Made by a program: the position numbers and the translations under genes
Assembly (NCBI RefSeq): GCF_023534745.1
Contig: NZ_JAMHJQ010000006.1
Coordinates: 1-64,000 of the forward strand
Length of the DNA stretch: 64,000 bases
Direction of reading: 5' to 3'
From: Streptomyces sp. 35G-GA-8
Lineage (GTDB): Bacteria; Actinomycetota; Actinomycetes; Streptomycetales; Streptomycetaceae
Shown here: in pieces, positions 1 through 11,751 of the stretch
Position numbering within the stretch: the stretch's first letter is position 1
Layout of the letters: the number at the start of each line of letters is the position of its first letter
Notes under the pieces: model-generated
What the model was told of the DNA's origin: nothing
Seen by the model: only the letters and a program-made list of their open reading frames with translations
Database searches by the model: none

Positions 1-1
1 C

Positions 2-172
2 GTCAACCACGCCGACGGCCCCACCACCGTGCGCGTCGACCAGCGCCAACGCGGGGGCCAGTGGGTCTCGCTGGGCAGTTACCCGTTCACCGCAGGCCAG
101 TCGGCGAGCGTCGAGCTCTCCGACGCCGCCGACGGATTCGTCGTGGCCGACGCCGTACGCCTCATCCGGTAG
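2..172 (+). CDS. C-terminal end of a golvesin-like domain protein (partial)
   Basis: Only the last 56 residues and the TAG stop are in the window; the gene runs off the left edge. The visible part has the pattern of a golvesin/xanthan-lyase C-terminal beta-sandwich: a W-V-S-L-G-S-Y-P-F strand, a G-x-S-A-S-V-E-L strand and the closing VVADAVRLIR. In Streptomyces this domain often ends large secreted lyases, peptidases or hydrolases. The catalytic part is outside the window, so the activity cannot be named. Confidence 0.7.
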   Translation, partial: VNHADGPTTVRVDQRQRGGQWVSLGSYPFTAGQSASVELSDAADGFVVADAVRLIR

Positions 173-290
173 CACTCCGTGCGGCGGCCCTTGATCGCCC
201 GCCGCGCGGCGCCGGGGGTGGGTGCGTACGGTGTGGGGAAGCATGAGCGTGCCCCGCCGGGGAGTGCGGGGACGACGGGAGGAGAGCGCG

Positions 291-1085
291 ATGAACGCGG
301 AGCAGGCACCGGTGACCCGGAGGATCGACACGGGGACGCCGCACTCGGCTCGGGTGTGGAACTACTGGCTCGGCGGCAAGGACAATTATGAGGTCGACCG
401 GGAACTCGGCGCCCGGTTGGAGGAGATGTTCCCGCAGATCATCGACATCGCCCGGGCGTCACGCCGGTTCCAGGCCAGAGCGGTGCGGTATCTGGCGGAG
501 GAGGCCGGGATACGGCAGTTCCTTGATCTCGGTACGGGGCTTCCTACGGCCAACTCCACCCATGAGGTGGCCCAGGAGGTCGCCCCGGATGCGCGGATCG
601 TGTATATCGACAACGACCCGATCGTGCTGGCCCACGCACGCGCGCTGCTCGTCGGCAACCCTGAGGGCGCCACGGACTTCGTACCCGCGGATCTGACGGA
701 CTCGAAGACGGTTCTGCACGAGGCCGCGAAAACCCTCGACCTCACCAAGCCGGTCGCGGTGCTGCTGCTCTCCACCTTGGGCCATGTCGTGGACGACGAC
801 CGGGCCGCCGCGCTGCTGCGCGGCTACCTGGGCGCCCTTCCGGCCGGCAGTGCCCTTGTTCTGTGCGACACGATCGAAACGCCGATGACGCTCACCGCGT
901 CGGACGAGTACGAGAGCGGTGGCGCCCTGCCGTACAAGTCACGTCCCGCGGAGATCGTCCGCTCCTTCGCGGACGGTCTGGAGCTGGTCGAGCCGGGGTT
1001 CGGCTCGATCAGCCTCTGGCGTCCCGAGGAGCGGTTCACCGGAACGCCGTTGGAGCAGTGGGGATTCGTCGGGATCAAGCGGTAA
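291..1085 (+). CDS. SAM-dependent methyltransferase, DUF574 (Methyltransf_19) family
   Basis: A 264-residue cytosolic protein of the actinomycete DUF574 family. The N-terminus has the family hallmark of a short R-I-D-T-G-T-P-H-S-A-R-V-W-N-Y-W-L-G-G-K segment. The SAM-binding motif FLDLGTGLPT follows at about residue 95, then the acidic IVYIDNDP strand that should hold the ribose hydroxyls. I chose the ATG at 291 because GGAGGAG lies just upstream; an upstream GTG at 222 is open in frame but has no good ribosome site. Streptomyces genomes carry many paralogues, mostly of unknown substrate. It stands alone and converges on the GH87 gene across a strong hairpin. The methyl acceptor cannot be predicted. 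Confidence 0.88.
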   Translation: MNAEQAPVTRRIDTGTPHSARVWNYWLGGKDNYEVDRELGARLEEMFPQIIDIARASRRFQARAVRYLAEEAGIRQFLDLGTGLPTANSTHEVAQEVAPDARIVYIDNDPIVLAHARALLVGNPEGATDFVPADLTDSKTVLHEAAKTLDLTKPVAVLLLSTLGHVVDDDRAAALLRGYLGALPAGSALVLCDTIETPMTLTASDEYESGGALPYKSRPAEIVRSFADGLELVEPGFGSISLWRPEERFTGTPLEQWGFVGIKR

Positions 1086-1097
1086 GGGCCCTGCGCG

Positions 1098-1148
1098 CCG
1101 CGGTCGAGCCCGCGCGTCCCACAAGCTGGGGCGCGGGCTCGACCGCGG
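1098..1148. terminator. Bidirectional terminator hairpin
   Basis: A perfect 18-bp inverted repeat (arms 1098-1115 and 1131-1148) with a 15-nt loop lies between the convergent methyltransferase and GH87 genes. It has no U tract, which is normal for Streptomyces. It could serve both strands. Confidence 0.8.
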
Positions 1149-1176
1149 GTTGAACTGAGCGTCGGGCCAGGAACTC

Positions 1177-2994
1177 TCAGCCTGTGATCTTGAAGGTGGC
1201 AGGTGAGTCGTTCTGCGTCGCGACCTGGCCAGGGAACAGATTCTGAATCGTGTTCCCGGTGAAGGTTCCGGTGCCGGTGACTCCCGTCGGGATCCAGATT
1301 CCCTGCTTCGCCGGACGGTCGATCGTGTTGTTCCTCAGTGTCGCGTTGACGCGCGTCCGATCGATATAGAGGCCCGCACGGAGCGATCCGCGCATGATGT
1401 TGTCGCTCATGGTGACGTTCGTGAAAGCGTTGGGAAACAGCGAGGTACTGGACGGGGAGCCGATCCGCACACCATGCCGGACGCCGTTCCAGCCACCGCC
1501 GCCGATCAGGACGTTTCCGCTGACCGTGGCCGACTCCAAGGGGTGGCCCGTGTCGCCGAACACGCTGATCTCCAGGGCGCTGTTCGATGACACGCTGTTC
1601 ACCAGGTTGTTTCTCACCTCGACGTTCTGTCCGCCGGCGATCCGGATGCCATTGGCCCACCAGGGCGCGATCGCGGTGTTGTTGAGGATCTTCGTACCGC
1701 TCATCTGGCCGTTGGTACCGCTGGCGCCGGCGTCGGAGTAGGTCGCGAAGGAATCGTCACCGGTGTTCCTGGCGAAGTTGTTCTGGACCGTGATGTTGCG
1801 GCCGAGCTTGTCCGGACTCGGTGTGTTGCCGTTGTTGACATTGAATCCGTCACCGTAGCTGTCCGCGGTCCGGCTGTTCCGCATGATGCCGTTGGTGCCC
1901 GACAGCCAGTTGGCGTCGATGTGCCGCGTCCAGATCCGGTCGACCAGCCAGCCACCGGCGCCGCTGGCGTTGATGCCGTAGTCCGAACCGCCGGTGCCAC
2001 CGATTCCCCGCCAGATGGCGTTGGCATCGATTTGCAGATCCGTCAGTGTGGTGCCCGAGCCCACCAGGATCTGGGAACGCCATGAGTTGGCCGGCAGAGG
2101 AACCTTCCGATAGATGGTGGTGTACCACATGCCGGCGCCCTCCACCTTCACGCCGGTGAAGTCCAGTGGTGTGGGTGCCAGGCTGTTCGTCAGATACTTG
2201 CCCGGGGGGATCCACACCGACTTGCCCTGCGTACGGGCGGCGTTCACCGTGCTCTGGATGGCGACCGTCGAGTCCTTGACGAAGTTCGGATCCGCGCCGG
2301 AGCTCACGACGGAGAGCGAGTTGGCCGGTTGGGTCCGCGCGGCGCCGACGTTCTCCAGATCGACGGAATCGATGTCGTAGACGGCCGCCGTGTTGGCGGC
2401 GTCCTTCTGGAGTTTGATGGTGCTGCCCGCGGCGATCGGCGCACCCGTGACCCAGACGGGGAACTCGTTGTAGAAGCGGTAGGGCATCCCGCCGGCCCGG
2501 GGGTCGTCGGGGTTGGTGGTCGCCCCGCGGTAGTTCCACGCCTGCTGGGAGCTCAGCGTGATCGCCTGCCGGAACACACCGTTCACGTAGAGGTTCAGCG
2601 ACGCGGTGATGCCGCCGCCCGCCGGTGCGTCCGGGATCGAGGCGCGGACCACGAGGGTGTTGGCGTTCTTGCCCGTGCTGTTCGGCACGGTCACCGAATC
2701 GCCGGTGGCCTTCAGTTCGACCAGTGAGTAGCCCGATGCCTCGGTCTCCAAGGAGGCCGCGGTCGGTGCGGCCGCTCCTGGGGCGATGGAGCGGACACGG
2801 GCGCCGCCACCGAGCGTGCCGGTTTCGGCCTCGACGGTCACGAAGGGGGTGGTGGCGCCGGCGGTCGCGGCGATCGGCCTGGCATCAGCCGCCGGAACGA
2901 CGTCGGCGCGGACTTCACCATGGGGAAGAACGGACAGAGCGCACGCGGCGAGCACCGTGACGCCGGACAGAACGGATAAGGCTCTTCGGTACAT
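1177..2994 (-). CDS. Secreted GH87-type alpha-1,3-glucanase/mycodextranase-like beta-helix protein
   Basis: A 605-residue exported protein. A signal peptide (basic MYRR, hydrophobic run to about residue 30) leads into a CBM35-like beta-sandwich (about 50-215, starting FVTVEAETGTL) and then a right-handed parallel beta-helix (about 225-600) with pectate-lyase-superfamily repeats rich in N-N-x-I/V. The acidic pairs expected of GH87 are visible: an Asp in YGDGFN near residue 381 and the Asp pair in TGDDSFA near 411-412. GH87 enzymes cut alpha-1,3-glucan such as that of fungal walls or bacterial mutan. That substrate is a family inference; other helix glycosidases are possible. The gene is 72 nt from the esterase in the same direction, so the two could share a transcript. 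The ATG has AAGGGG upstream. Confidence 0.8.
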   Translation of the reverse strand: MYRRALSVLSGVTVLAACALSVLPHGEVRADVVPAADARPIAATAGATTPFVTVEAETGTLGGGARVRSIAPGAAAPTAASLETEASGYSLVELKATGDSVTVPNSTGKNANTLVVRASIPDAPAGGGITASLNLYVNGVFRQAITLSSQQAWNYRGATTNPDDPRAGGMPYRFYNEFPVWVTGAPIAAGSTIKLQKDAANTAAVYDIDSVDLENVGAARTQPANSLSVVSSGADPNFVKDSTVAIQSTVNAARTQGKSVWIPPGKYLTNSLAPTPLDFTGVKVEGAGMWYTTIYRKVPLPANSWRSQILVGSGTTLTDLQIDANAIWRGIGGTGGSDYGINASGAGGWLVDRIWTRHIDANWLSGTNGIMRNSRTADSYGDGFNVNNGNTPSPDKLGRNITVQNNFARNTGDDSFATYSDAGASGTNGQMSGTKILNNTAIAPWWANGIRIAGGQNVEVRNNLVNSVSSNSALEISVFGDTGHPLESATVSGNVLIGGGGWNGVRHGVRIGSPSSTSLFPNAFTNVTMSDNIMRGSLRAGLYIDRTRVNATLRNNTIDRPAKQGIWIPTGVTGTGTFTGNTIQNLFPGQVATQNDSPATFKITG

Positions 2995-3066
2995 GTGACA
3001 CCCCTTGATGGGATTTACGGTGGGGGGAATGGGAGCCGGACGGGCGGGCCGGGACGCACACTCACG

Positions 3067-4086
3067 TCACGTCGCGCCGATGGCCGACGCGAGCATCGGG
3101 AGCGCCTGTGTCAGGGCGCGCTCCCAGTAGGGCCAGCTGTGGGTGCCGGGGCCGTAGCGGTCGGCCGTGACGTTCAGGCCGTATGACCGCGCCCGGTCGA
3201 TGTAGTCGCCGGCCATCAGATCGAGGGTCGCCTCCAGGCTGTCGGGCGTACGGTCCGGGGGATCGAACGGGCCGGGCTGCCCGTTGCCGCTGCTGACGTA
3301 GACGGGAAAGCCGCGGGGCAGCCGGGAGATGAGTTCGTAGGCGTTGTGCTGCCGCCACAGACCCGCCTGAGCGGTGGGATCGCCCCACAGGTCGAGCGGG
3401 TTGAGGCCCTGCCCCTTGACGAGGTTCTGAATACCGGTCGTGAAACGCGTTGTGTTGATGAGTCCGCTGAAGGACGCGGCCGCGCGGAACATCGTCGGAT
3501 GCCGGCCCGCGTAGTACAGCGCACCATGTCCGCCCATGGACAGCCCGGCCACGGCGCGCTGGTCACCCGCCCGCACCTCCTGCTCCAGGATCCGGCGGAC
3601 CTCGTTGAGGTGGAAGGTCTCCCAGGCGGGTGCTCCGTAGCGGCCCTGGTTCCACCAGTCGCTGTAGAAGCCCGCCGGGCCGCCCTCCGGGATCACGACC
3701 AGGGCGGGCGTCTGGGCCGTGATGGCGTCGGCCTTGCCCCATCCGGTAGAGCCGGGGCTTCCGCAGCAGCCGTGCAGCAGATACAGCACCGGCCAGCGGC
3801 GGTCGGGCGCGTCGTCATAGCCCGGTGGCAGCAGCACGGCGACGTTACCGGTGCGGCCGAGTGCGGGGGAGTCGATCCGCAGGTTCAGAGTGCGTGCACT
3901 GACCCGCTCGGCCGCCAGGAGGCGCGGTTTGCGACGCGAGGGGGGCGGCGCGCTGGAGGATGCGGAGGCCATGGAGCCCGAGGCGACGGCGCCCGCTCCG
4001 GTGAGAGCCAGCGCGGTGACGGCACGCCGTCGGGTGAGGGAGGGCGGGGGTGCTGGGTCGTCTGCCTGGGAGGGGCGTTCGGACAT
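3067..4086 (-). CDS. Tat-exported esterase, alpha/beta hydrolase (esterase D/antigen 85-like)
   Basis: A 339-residue protein with a twin-arginine signal (SLTRRRAVTALALTGAGA) and a D-series esterase domain (PF00756). The nucleophile elbow is GLSMGG, an oxyanion-side LLHGCCG lies upstream, and the closing His is in the C-terminal GTHSWPYW. It is likely secreted and cleaves ester substituents on a polysaccharide or acyl ester. I chose the ATG at 4086, which has GGAGA about 8 nt upstream; an in-frame extension of 16 residues lacks such a site. It sits between the GH87-like enzyme and the beta-galactosidase on the same strand, which supports a joint role in sugar-polymer breakdown. The exact substrate is unknown. 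Confidence 0.85.
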   Translation of the reverse strand: MSERPSQADDPAPPPSLTRRRAVTALALTGAGAVASGSMASASSSAPPPSRRKPRLLAAERVSARTLNLRIDSPALGRTGNVAVLLPPGYDDAPDRRWPVLYLLHGCCGSPGSTGWGKADAITAQTPALVVIPEGGPAGFYSDWWNQGRYGAPAWETFHLNEVRRILEQEVRAGDQRAVAGLSMGGHGALYYAGRHPTMFRAAASFSGLINTTRFTTGIQNLVKGQGLNPLDLWGDPTAQAGLWRQHNAYELISRLPRGFPVYVSSGNGQPGPFDPPDRTPDSLEATLDLMAGDYIDRARSYGLNVTADRYGPGTHSWPYWERALTQALPMLASAIGAT

Positions 4087-4210
4087 GATGTGTCTCTCCG
4101 TTTCCCGGTCTCTGTACCTGTCTTTTCCTGGCACGCGCTCTTCTTGGGACGCTCTGCCCTTGGGACGCTCTGTTCGCAGGATGTTCTGTTCGCAGGACGT
4201 TCTTCCGCGC

Positions 4211-7471
<3,261 letters not shown>

Positions 7472-9784
7472 ATGACCGCCATGCGTGACATGGACGAGGC
7501 GAGAAAGCCGGTGCTCAGTGACCGGGACCGGGAGGCTCTGCACGCCTGGGCCCGAGGCGGTCCGGAACGGTCCGTCCGCGCGCGGATCGTGCTGGACGCC
7601 GAGGCGGGTCTCAGCGTCTCGGGCAGCGCGCGCGCCCTGGGCGTCTCCCGCCCCACAGTGACCACCTGGCGCAAGCGGTACGCCGCCGAGGGGCTGGCCG
7701 GTCTGGAGCACCGGCCGCGCAGTGGCCGCCCTCCACAGGTGGACGAGGCCGATCTCGTCGCCGCGACGCTCGCGGGGCCGCCCGCCCCGGCCCGTACCTG
7801 GTCGGCCCGCGCGCTCGCCGAGCGCCTCGGCGTCTCGCACACCACCCTGGCCGGGGTGTGGCGCCGGTGGCAGGTCGGTCCCGGCGACGGCAGTCTGCCG
7901 ATCGTGCCCGTCAGGCCCGCCCTGTCCTGCGCGCGCGCCGAACTGCTCGCCGTGTGGGCGAGGGCCGACAGCGCGGTACTGGTCATCGGCGAGGCCCCCG
8001 CCCACGAGGCGCCCCGGGGCCGGGCGACGGACGCCGACGAACGGCGCTCGCGCCACGCCGCCCTCGCCGCGCAGCTCGACCGGGTACGCGACACGGAACC
8101 GCTCCCGGCCGGTCCCCCCGTAGCGGGCGCGACCACCGACGGGGCGTCCGCGAGAAGAGTCCCGGTGCCCCGTGACCAGGGCCCCGGCGCCCTGATCGCC
8201 TCGACCGCCGCGCGGCACCCCGGCCGGGCGCTGCACATCATCACCTGGGACGACGAAGCCTCGGCCGCCGGCGAAACCACGGCGGCGGACGAAGCCTCGG
8301 CGGACGGCGCGGCCCCGGACAGCCACCCGGGCCACGACGCTCTGCCCGCGGCCACCTGGCACCGGGCCGACTCCACCATGAGCTGGTCCGCCACGGCCTG
8401 TACGGTCGCCCTCGCCGAACTGGCCCAGTTCCCCGGCCGGTTCCGATCGGTCCTGCACGCGCTGACCGAGGCCGCGCGGGTGTACGCGGACGCGCCCGGC
8501 GACCGCGCCTTCGGCTGGCAGCGGTCGGAGACCCGCGCGGTGCCGGCCCCGCCCCGCCCCGCGCCGCGCGCCTTCAACCAGCTCGCGCTCGGCTCGTACA
8601 ACGAGAAGCTGGTGATCGAGAACATCCGGGAGGCCGGGGCGCTCAGCCGGGTCGAGATCGCCGAACAGACCGGGCTCACCCCCCAGGCGGTGTCCCGTAT
8701 CACCCGCAATCTGCTGACCGCCGGCCTGCTCGCCGAGGACGGACGGCAGTCCGCGGGCGCCGGCAAACCGAGGGTGCCGCTCCGGCTGCGGCCCGACGCG
8801 GCCTCCGCCATCGGGGTCCATCTCGACCCCGAGATGATCAGCGTCGTCGCCGTCGACCTGTGCGGGGGCATCCTCGACCGGCGGCAGATGCGCCTGTTCG
8901 AGCGGCGCGATCCCGACTGGTGCCTGGAGCACATGACGCGGCTGGCCCTGGAGTCCGCCGCGGTGGCCCGTCAGGTGTCGCACGACCTGCTCGGGGTGGG
9001 GGTCGCCGTGCCGGGCCCGGTCGACGCGCGCGCCGGGATCGTCCTCGACCCGCCGCTGTTCGACGGCTGGGAACAGGTGGAGCTCAAGGCGGAGCTGGTC
9101 GAGCGGCTGGGCACGGCGGTGATCGTGGAGAAGGACGCCACCGCTGCGGCGATCGGCGAACGCTGGCTGGGCGCGGCCGACCGCGCCGATGACTTCGTCT
9201 ATCTCTACCTCGGCGCCGGCGCCGGCAGCGGTGCCTTCCTCAATGGCGATGTGTACCGGGGGACGACGGGCAACGCCGGGGAGGTGGGCGAACTCTGCGC
9301 CATCAGAGCCGGGTTGCTCACCGACGAGGGCGGCCCCCGCATGGTCGCCGAGTGCGCCCCGATCTCGGCGGTCGTCGATCAGGCCAGGGCGGCGGGCCTG
9401 ATGGTGCCCCAGGGGGACGGCGCCTACGACTGGGTCTGCGAGGCCGCGGCGCGCGGTGACGAACGGGCCGTCGCGGTGGTGGAGAACGTGGCCGGGACGG
9501 TCGCCCTGGGGGCGGTCGGCATCATCGACCTCCTCGATGTGGAACTGCTCGTCGTCGGCGGACCGGCCGTCCTGCAGTCCGTCGCCGATCTCTATCTGGG
9601 CCGGATCGCCGCCGCCGTCAATCGCTTCCCGGTCGCGCGGCGCGTCCGCGATGTGCGTGTCGCCCAGTCACGCCCGAACCAGGCGGCGGCGGTCGGCGCC
9701 GCGTCCAGCGTCTTCCACTCGGCGTTCACTCCCCGCCTGAGCCCGCGCGGCCGTTCGGCGCGTGGGGCGTCAACTCATGCCTGA
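7472..9784 (+). CDS. ROK-family regulator with N-terminal degenerate IS630-type transposase module
   Basis: About 770 residues, roughly twice a normal ROK repressor. Residues 8-125 match the two helix-turn-helix units of IS630/Tc1 transposases (RARIVL, A-R-A-L-G-V-S-R-P-T-V-T-T-W-R, GLEHRPRSGRPP). Residues 160-330 look like a worn-out DDE domain: VLVIGEAP stands where VxxVDEK is expected, LHIITWDD where LHIVLDN is expected, and STMSW where SASWLNxxE is expected, so the acidic triad is gone. From about 368 comes a standard ROK repressor: winged helix (ALSRVEIAEQTGLTPQAVSRI) and ROK fold (GVAVPGPVDA, EKDATAAAIGE, YLGAGAGSG). The CxCGxxGC zinc motif of ROK proteins is missing. The start is one of three ATGs at 7472, 7481 or 7490. 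It lies between two glycosidase genes with matching operators, so it probably senses a sugar and controls both. Confidence 0.85.
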   Translation: MTAMRDMDEARKPVLSDRDREALHAWARGGPERSVRARIVLDAEAGLSVSGSARALGVSRPTVTTWRKRYAAEGLAGLEHRPRSGRPPQVDEADLVAATLAGPPAPARTWSARALAERLGVSHTTLAGVWRRWQVGPGDGSLPIVPVRPALSCARAELLAVWARADSAVLVIGEAPAHEAPRGRATDADERRSRHAALAAQLDRVRDTEPLPAGPPVAGATTDGASARRVPVPRDQGPGALIASTAARHPGRALHIITWDDEASAAGETTAADEASADGAAPDSHPGHDALPAATWHRADSTMSWSATACTVALAELAQFPGRFRSVLHALTEAARVYADAPGDRAFGWQRSETRAVPAPPRPAPRAFNQLALGSYNEKLVIENIREAGALSRVEIAEQTGLTPQAVSRITRNLLTAGLLAEDGRQSAGAGKPRVPLRLRPDAASAIGVHLDPEMISVVAVDLCGGILDRRQMRLFERRDPDWCLEHMTRLALESAAVARQVSHDLLGVGVAVPGPVDARAGIVLDPPLFDGWEQVELKAELVERLGTAVIVEKDATAAAIGERWLGAADRADDFVYLYLGAGAGSGAFLNGDVYRGTTGNAGEVGELCAIRAGLLTDEGGPRMVAECAPISAVVDQARAAGLMVPQGDGAYDWVCEAAARGDERAVAVVENVAGTVALGAVGIIDLLDVELLVVGGPAVLQSVADLYLGRIAAAVNRFPVARRVRDVRVAQSRPNQAAAVGAASSVFHSAFTPRLSPRGRSARGASTHA

Positions 9785-9792
9785 GTCGAAGC

Positions 9793-9819
9793 CATTGACG
9801 TATGGCAATCCAATGGATT
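9793..9819 (+). promoter_or_regulatory. Promoter/operator of the GH99/GH71-like gene
   Basis: TTGACG at 9795-9800 (-35-like) is followed by AATCC-AAT-GGATT at 9807-9819 in the -10 region. It is 24/27 identical to the minus-strand element at 7253-7279. It lies between the regulator stop and the GH99/71-like start, so regulator binding would block initiation. Confidence 0.68.
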
Positions 9820-9853
9820 TACATGGGCGGCCCCCCCAACCCAAGGTTGCCTC

Positions 9854-11674
9854 ATGCACAGACGCCGAAATCTCGCCCTGAGACTGACCCTCGTCCTCTC
9901 CCTCCTGACAGCGGGACTGTGGTGGTCGGCGACCGCCCTGACCCCCACGGCCCAGGCCGCCGCGAACCCGACCGTGAAGAACCGGGTGTACGCCGGCTAC
10001 CAGGGCTGGTTCAACGCGCCCGGTGACGGCTCACCGCTCAACGCCTGGCGGCACTGGGCCGGTTCGCTGCCCTCGCCGGGCAACCAGTCCTTCGAGCTCT
10101 ATCCCGATATGAGCAAGTACCCGGCCTCGGCCCGCTACGCCACGGGGTACGCGCCGCTCGGCAATGGGCAGAGCTCCACACTCTTCTCGTCGTATCCGAC
10201 CGCCGTGGTCGACCAGCACTTCAGCTGGATGAAGCAGTACGGCATCGACGGCGCCGCTCTCCAGCGCTTCGGCAGCGACATCTCCGATCCCGCCGCGCCG
10301 CGAGCGGTGAACCGTAACTCCATCGCCACCAAGGCCCGTGACGCCGCCGAGAAACACGGCCGCGGCTTCTACGTCGAGTACGACGTCAGCGGCCTGACCG
10401 ACGCCAACCTCGAACAGGTCCTCATGCGCGACTGGACCGATGTCATCACCGGCACGCTCCACCTCACCGACTCCCCGGCCTACGCCAAGGAGGGCGGCAA
10501 GCCCGTCGTCGAGCTGTGGGGCCTCGGCTTCCTCAACCGGCCGGGCACCGCGGCGCAGGCCGAGCGCGTCGTGAACTGGTTCAAGGACCAGGGCCTCTAC
10601 GTCATCGGCGGGGTGCCGCGCGGCTGGCGCACCGACGCGGACGCCAAGCCCGGATTCGCCCCGGTCTACCGGGCGTTCGACATGCTCTCGCCCTGGATGG
10701 TCGGCAGCACGGCCGACACCACTCCCCAGCTGACCGCCGACCGCGACGCGCTCAACGCGACCGGCCAGGACTACCAGCCCGTCATCTATCCCGGCTTCGC
10801 CTGGTCCAACTGGAAGGACGGCCCGCGCAACGAGATCCCGCGCAAGAACGGCGACTACCTCTGGCAGCAGGCCGCCAACGTGCGCAAGGCCGGGATCCCG
10901 CAGGCGTTCATCGCCATGTTCGACGAGTACGACGAGGGCACCGCGCTCGCGCCCGCCGCCGAGGACTCCTCGATGATCCCGACCAACCAGTACTTCCTGA
11001 CGAACAGTTCGGACGGGAAGTATGTGTCATCGGACTTCTATCTGCGGCTCGCCGGCAAGGCGACCCGTATGATCACGGGCCAGGACCCGCTGGTCACGCA
11101 GGTGCCGATCCCGCTGGCGACCGGCCCCACCTTCTTCCGCACCAGTGTGGAGAAGGACACGGACGCGTCGCCGACCTGGACCGACACCCCGGTGCCCGGC
11201 GGTACGTCGAATGTGACAGGACCCGCCGGCAGTGGATCGCCCGTTCTCGGCGTGGTGAGTGGTGAGGACCACCGGCTCGGACAGTCGGCGCTCCGGTTCC
11301 GGGGCAGCACCGCCTCCACCGCGCACGCCTACGCCTACTTCCAGGCGTTCGACGTCGACATCCCGGTGACGGCGGCGACGAAGCTGTCGTACGAGTTCCT
11401 GCCGAAGGACGCGGGCGGACGGAATGTCGCGGTGGACTTCGTGATGACCGACGGGTCCACACTGCGCGACAGTGCCGCGACCACGACGGGCGGTACCGAT
11501 ATGCATCCGGGTGCGCCGAAGGGCACCGTCGGCGCCTGGACGAAGATCCAGAGCGATGTCGGTCCCGCGCTGGCGGGGAAGACGATCGACAAGATCCTGG
11601 TGGGCTTCGACCGCCAGGGGACGGCCGGCGGCTTCCACGCGTACATCGACGACCTCACGGTCTTCAACGGCTGA
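9854..11674 (+). CDS. Secreted GH99/GH71-like glycoside hydrolase
   Basis: A 606-residue exported protein. A signal peptide (MHRRRNLALRLTL..., ending near AQA) is followed by a TIM-barrel domain (about 38-400) of the GH99_GH71-like group. It opens with VYAGYQGWFNAPGDG and contains GFYVEYDVSGL, VVELWGLGF and the acidic FDEYDEGTA strand. A jelly-roll, carbohydrate-binding-like domain fills the C-terminus (about 425-606, with LRFRGSTAS and IDKILVGFDRQG). Family relatives act on alpha-mannosides (GH99) or alpha-1,3-glucan (GH71); automated annotations sometimes call it xylosidase/arabinosidase. It shares a promoter element with the beta-galactosidase and ends at a strong hairpin. The substrate is unproven. 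Confidence 0.8.
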   Translation: MHRRRNLALRLTLVLSLLTAGLWWSATALTPTAQAAANPTVKNRVYAGYQGWFNAPGDGSPLNAWRHWAGSLPSPGNQSFELYPDMSKYPASARYATGYAPLGNGQSSTLFSSYPTAVVDQHFSWMKQYGIDGAALQRFGSDISDPAAPRAVNRNSIATKARDAAEKHGRGFYVEYDVSGLTDANLEQVLMRDWTDVITGTLHLTDSPAYAKEGGKPVVELWGLGFLNRPGTAAQAERVVNWFKDQGLYVIGGVPRGWRTDADAKPGFAPVYRAFDMLSPWMVGSTADTTPQLTADRDALNATGQDYQPVIYPGFAWSNWKDGPRNEIPRKNGDYLWQQAANVRKAGIPQAFIAMFDEYDEGTALAPAAEDSSMIPTNQYFLTNSSDGKYVSSDFYLRLAGKATRMITGQDPLVTQVPIPLATGPTFFRTSVEKDTDASPTWTDTPVPGGTSNVTGPAGSGSPVLGVVSGEDHRLGQSALRFRGSTASTAHAYAYFQAFDVDIPVTAATKLSYEFLPKDAGGRNVAVDFVMTDGSTLRDSAATTTGGTDMHPGAPKGTVGAWTKIQSDVGPALAGKTIDKILVGFDRQGTAGGFHAYIDDLTVFNG

Positions 11675-11693
11675 GGGCGCCCACAGCACGGAC

Positions 11694-11728
11694 GGGTGCC
11701 CCGCGCGCGGCTCGCGCGCGGGGCACCC
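11694..11728. terminator. Bidirectional terminator hairpin
   Basis: A perfect 15-bp inverted repeat (11694-11708 / 11714-11728) with a 5-nt loop lies between the convergent GH99/71-like gene and frc. Confidence 0.82.
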
Positions 11729-11751
11729 GGGGCTGCTCGGACCGGGCGACG

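Noticed and set aside
7472-8570. An active IS630 insertion sequence
   Set aside because: The catalytic acidic residues are missing, there are no terminal inverted repeats that I can see, and the frame continues into the ROK domain.
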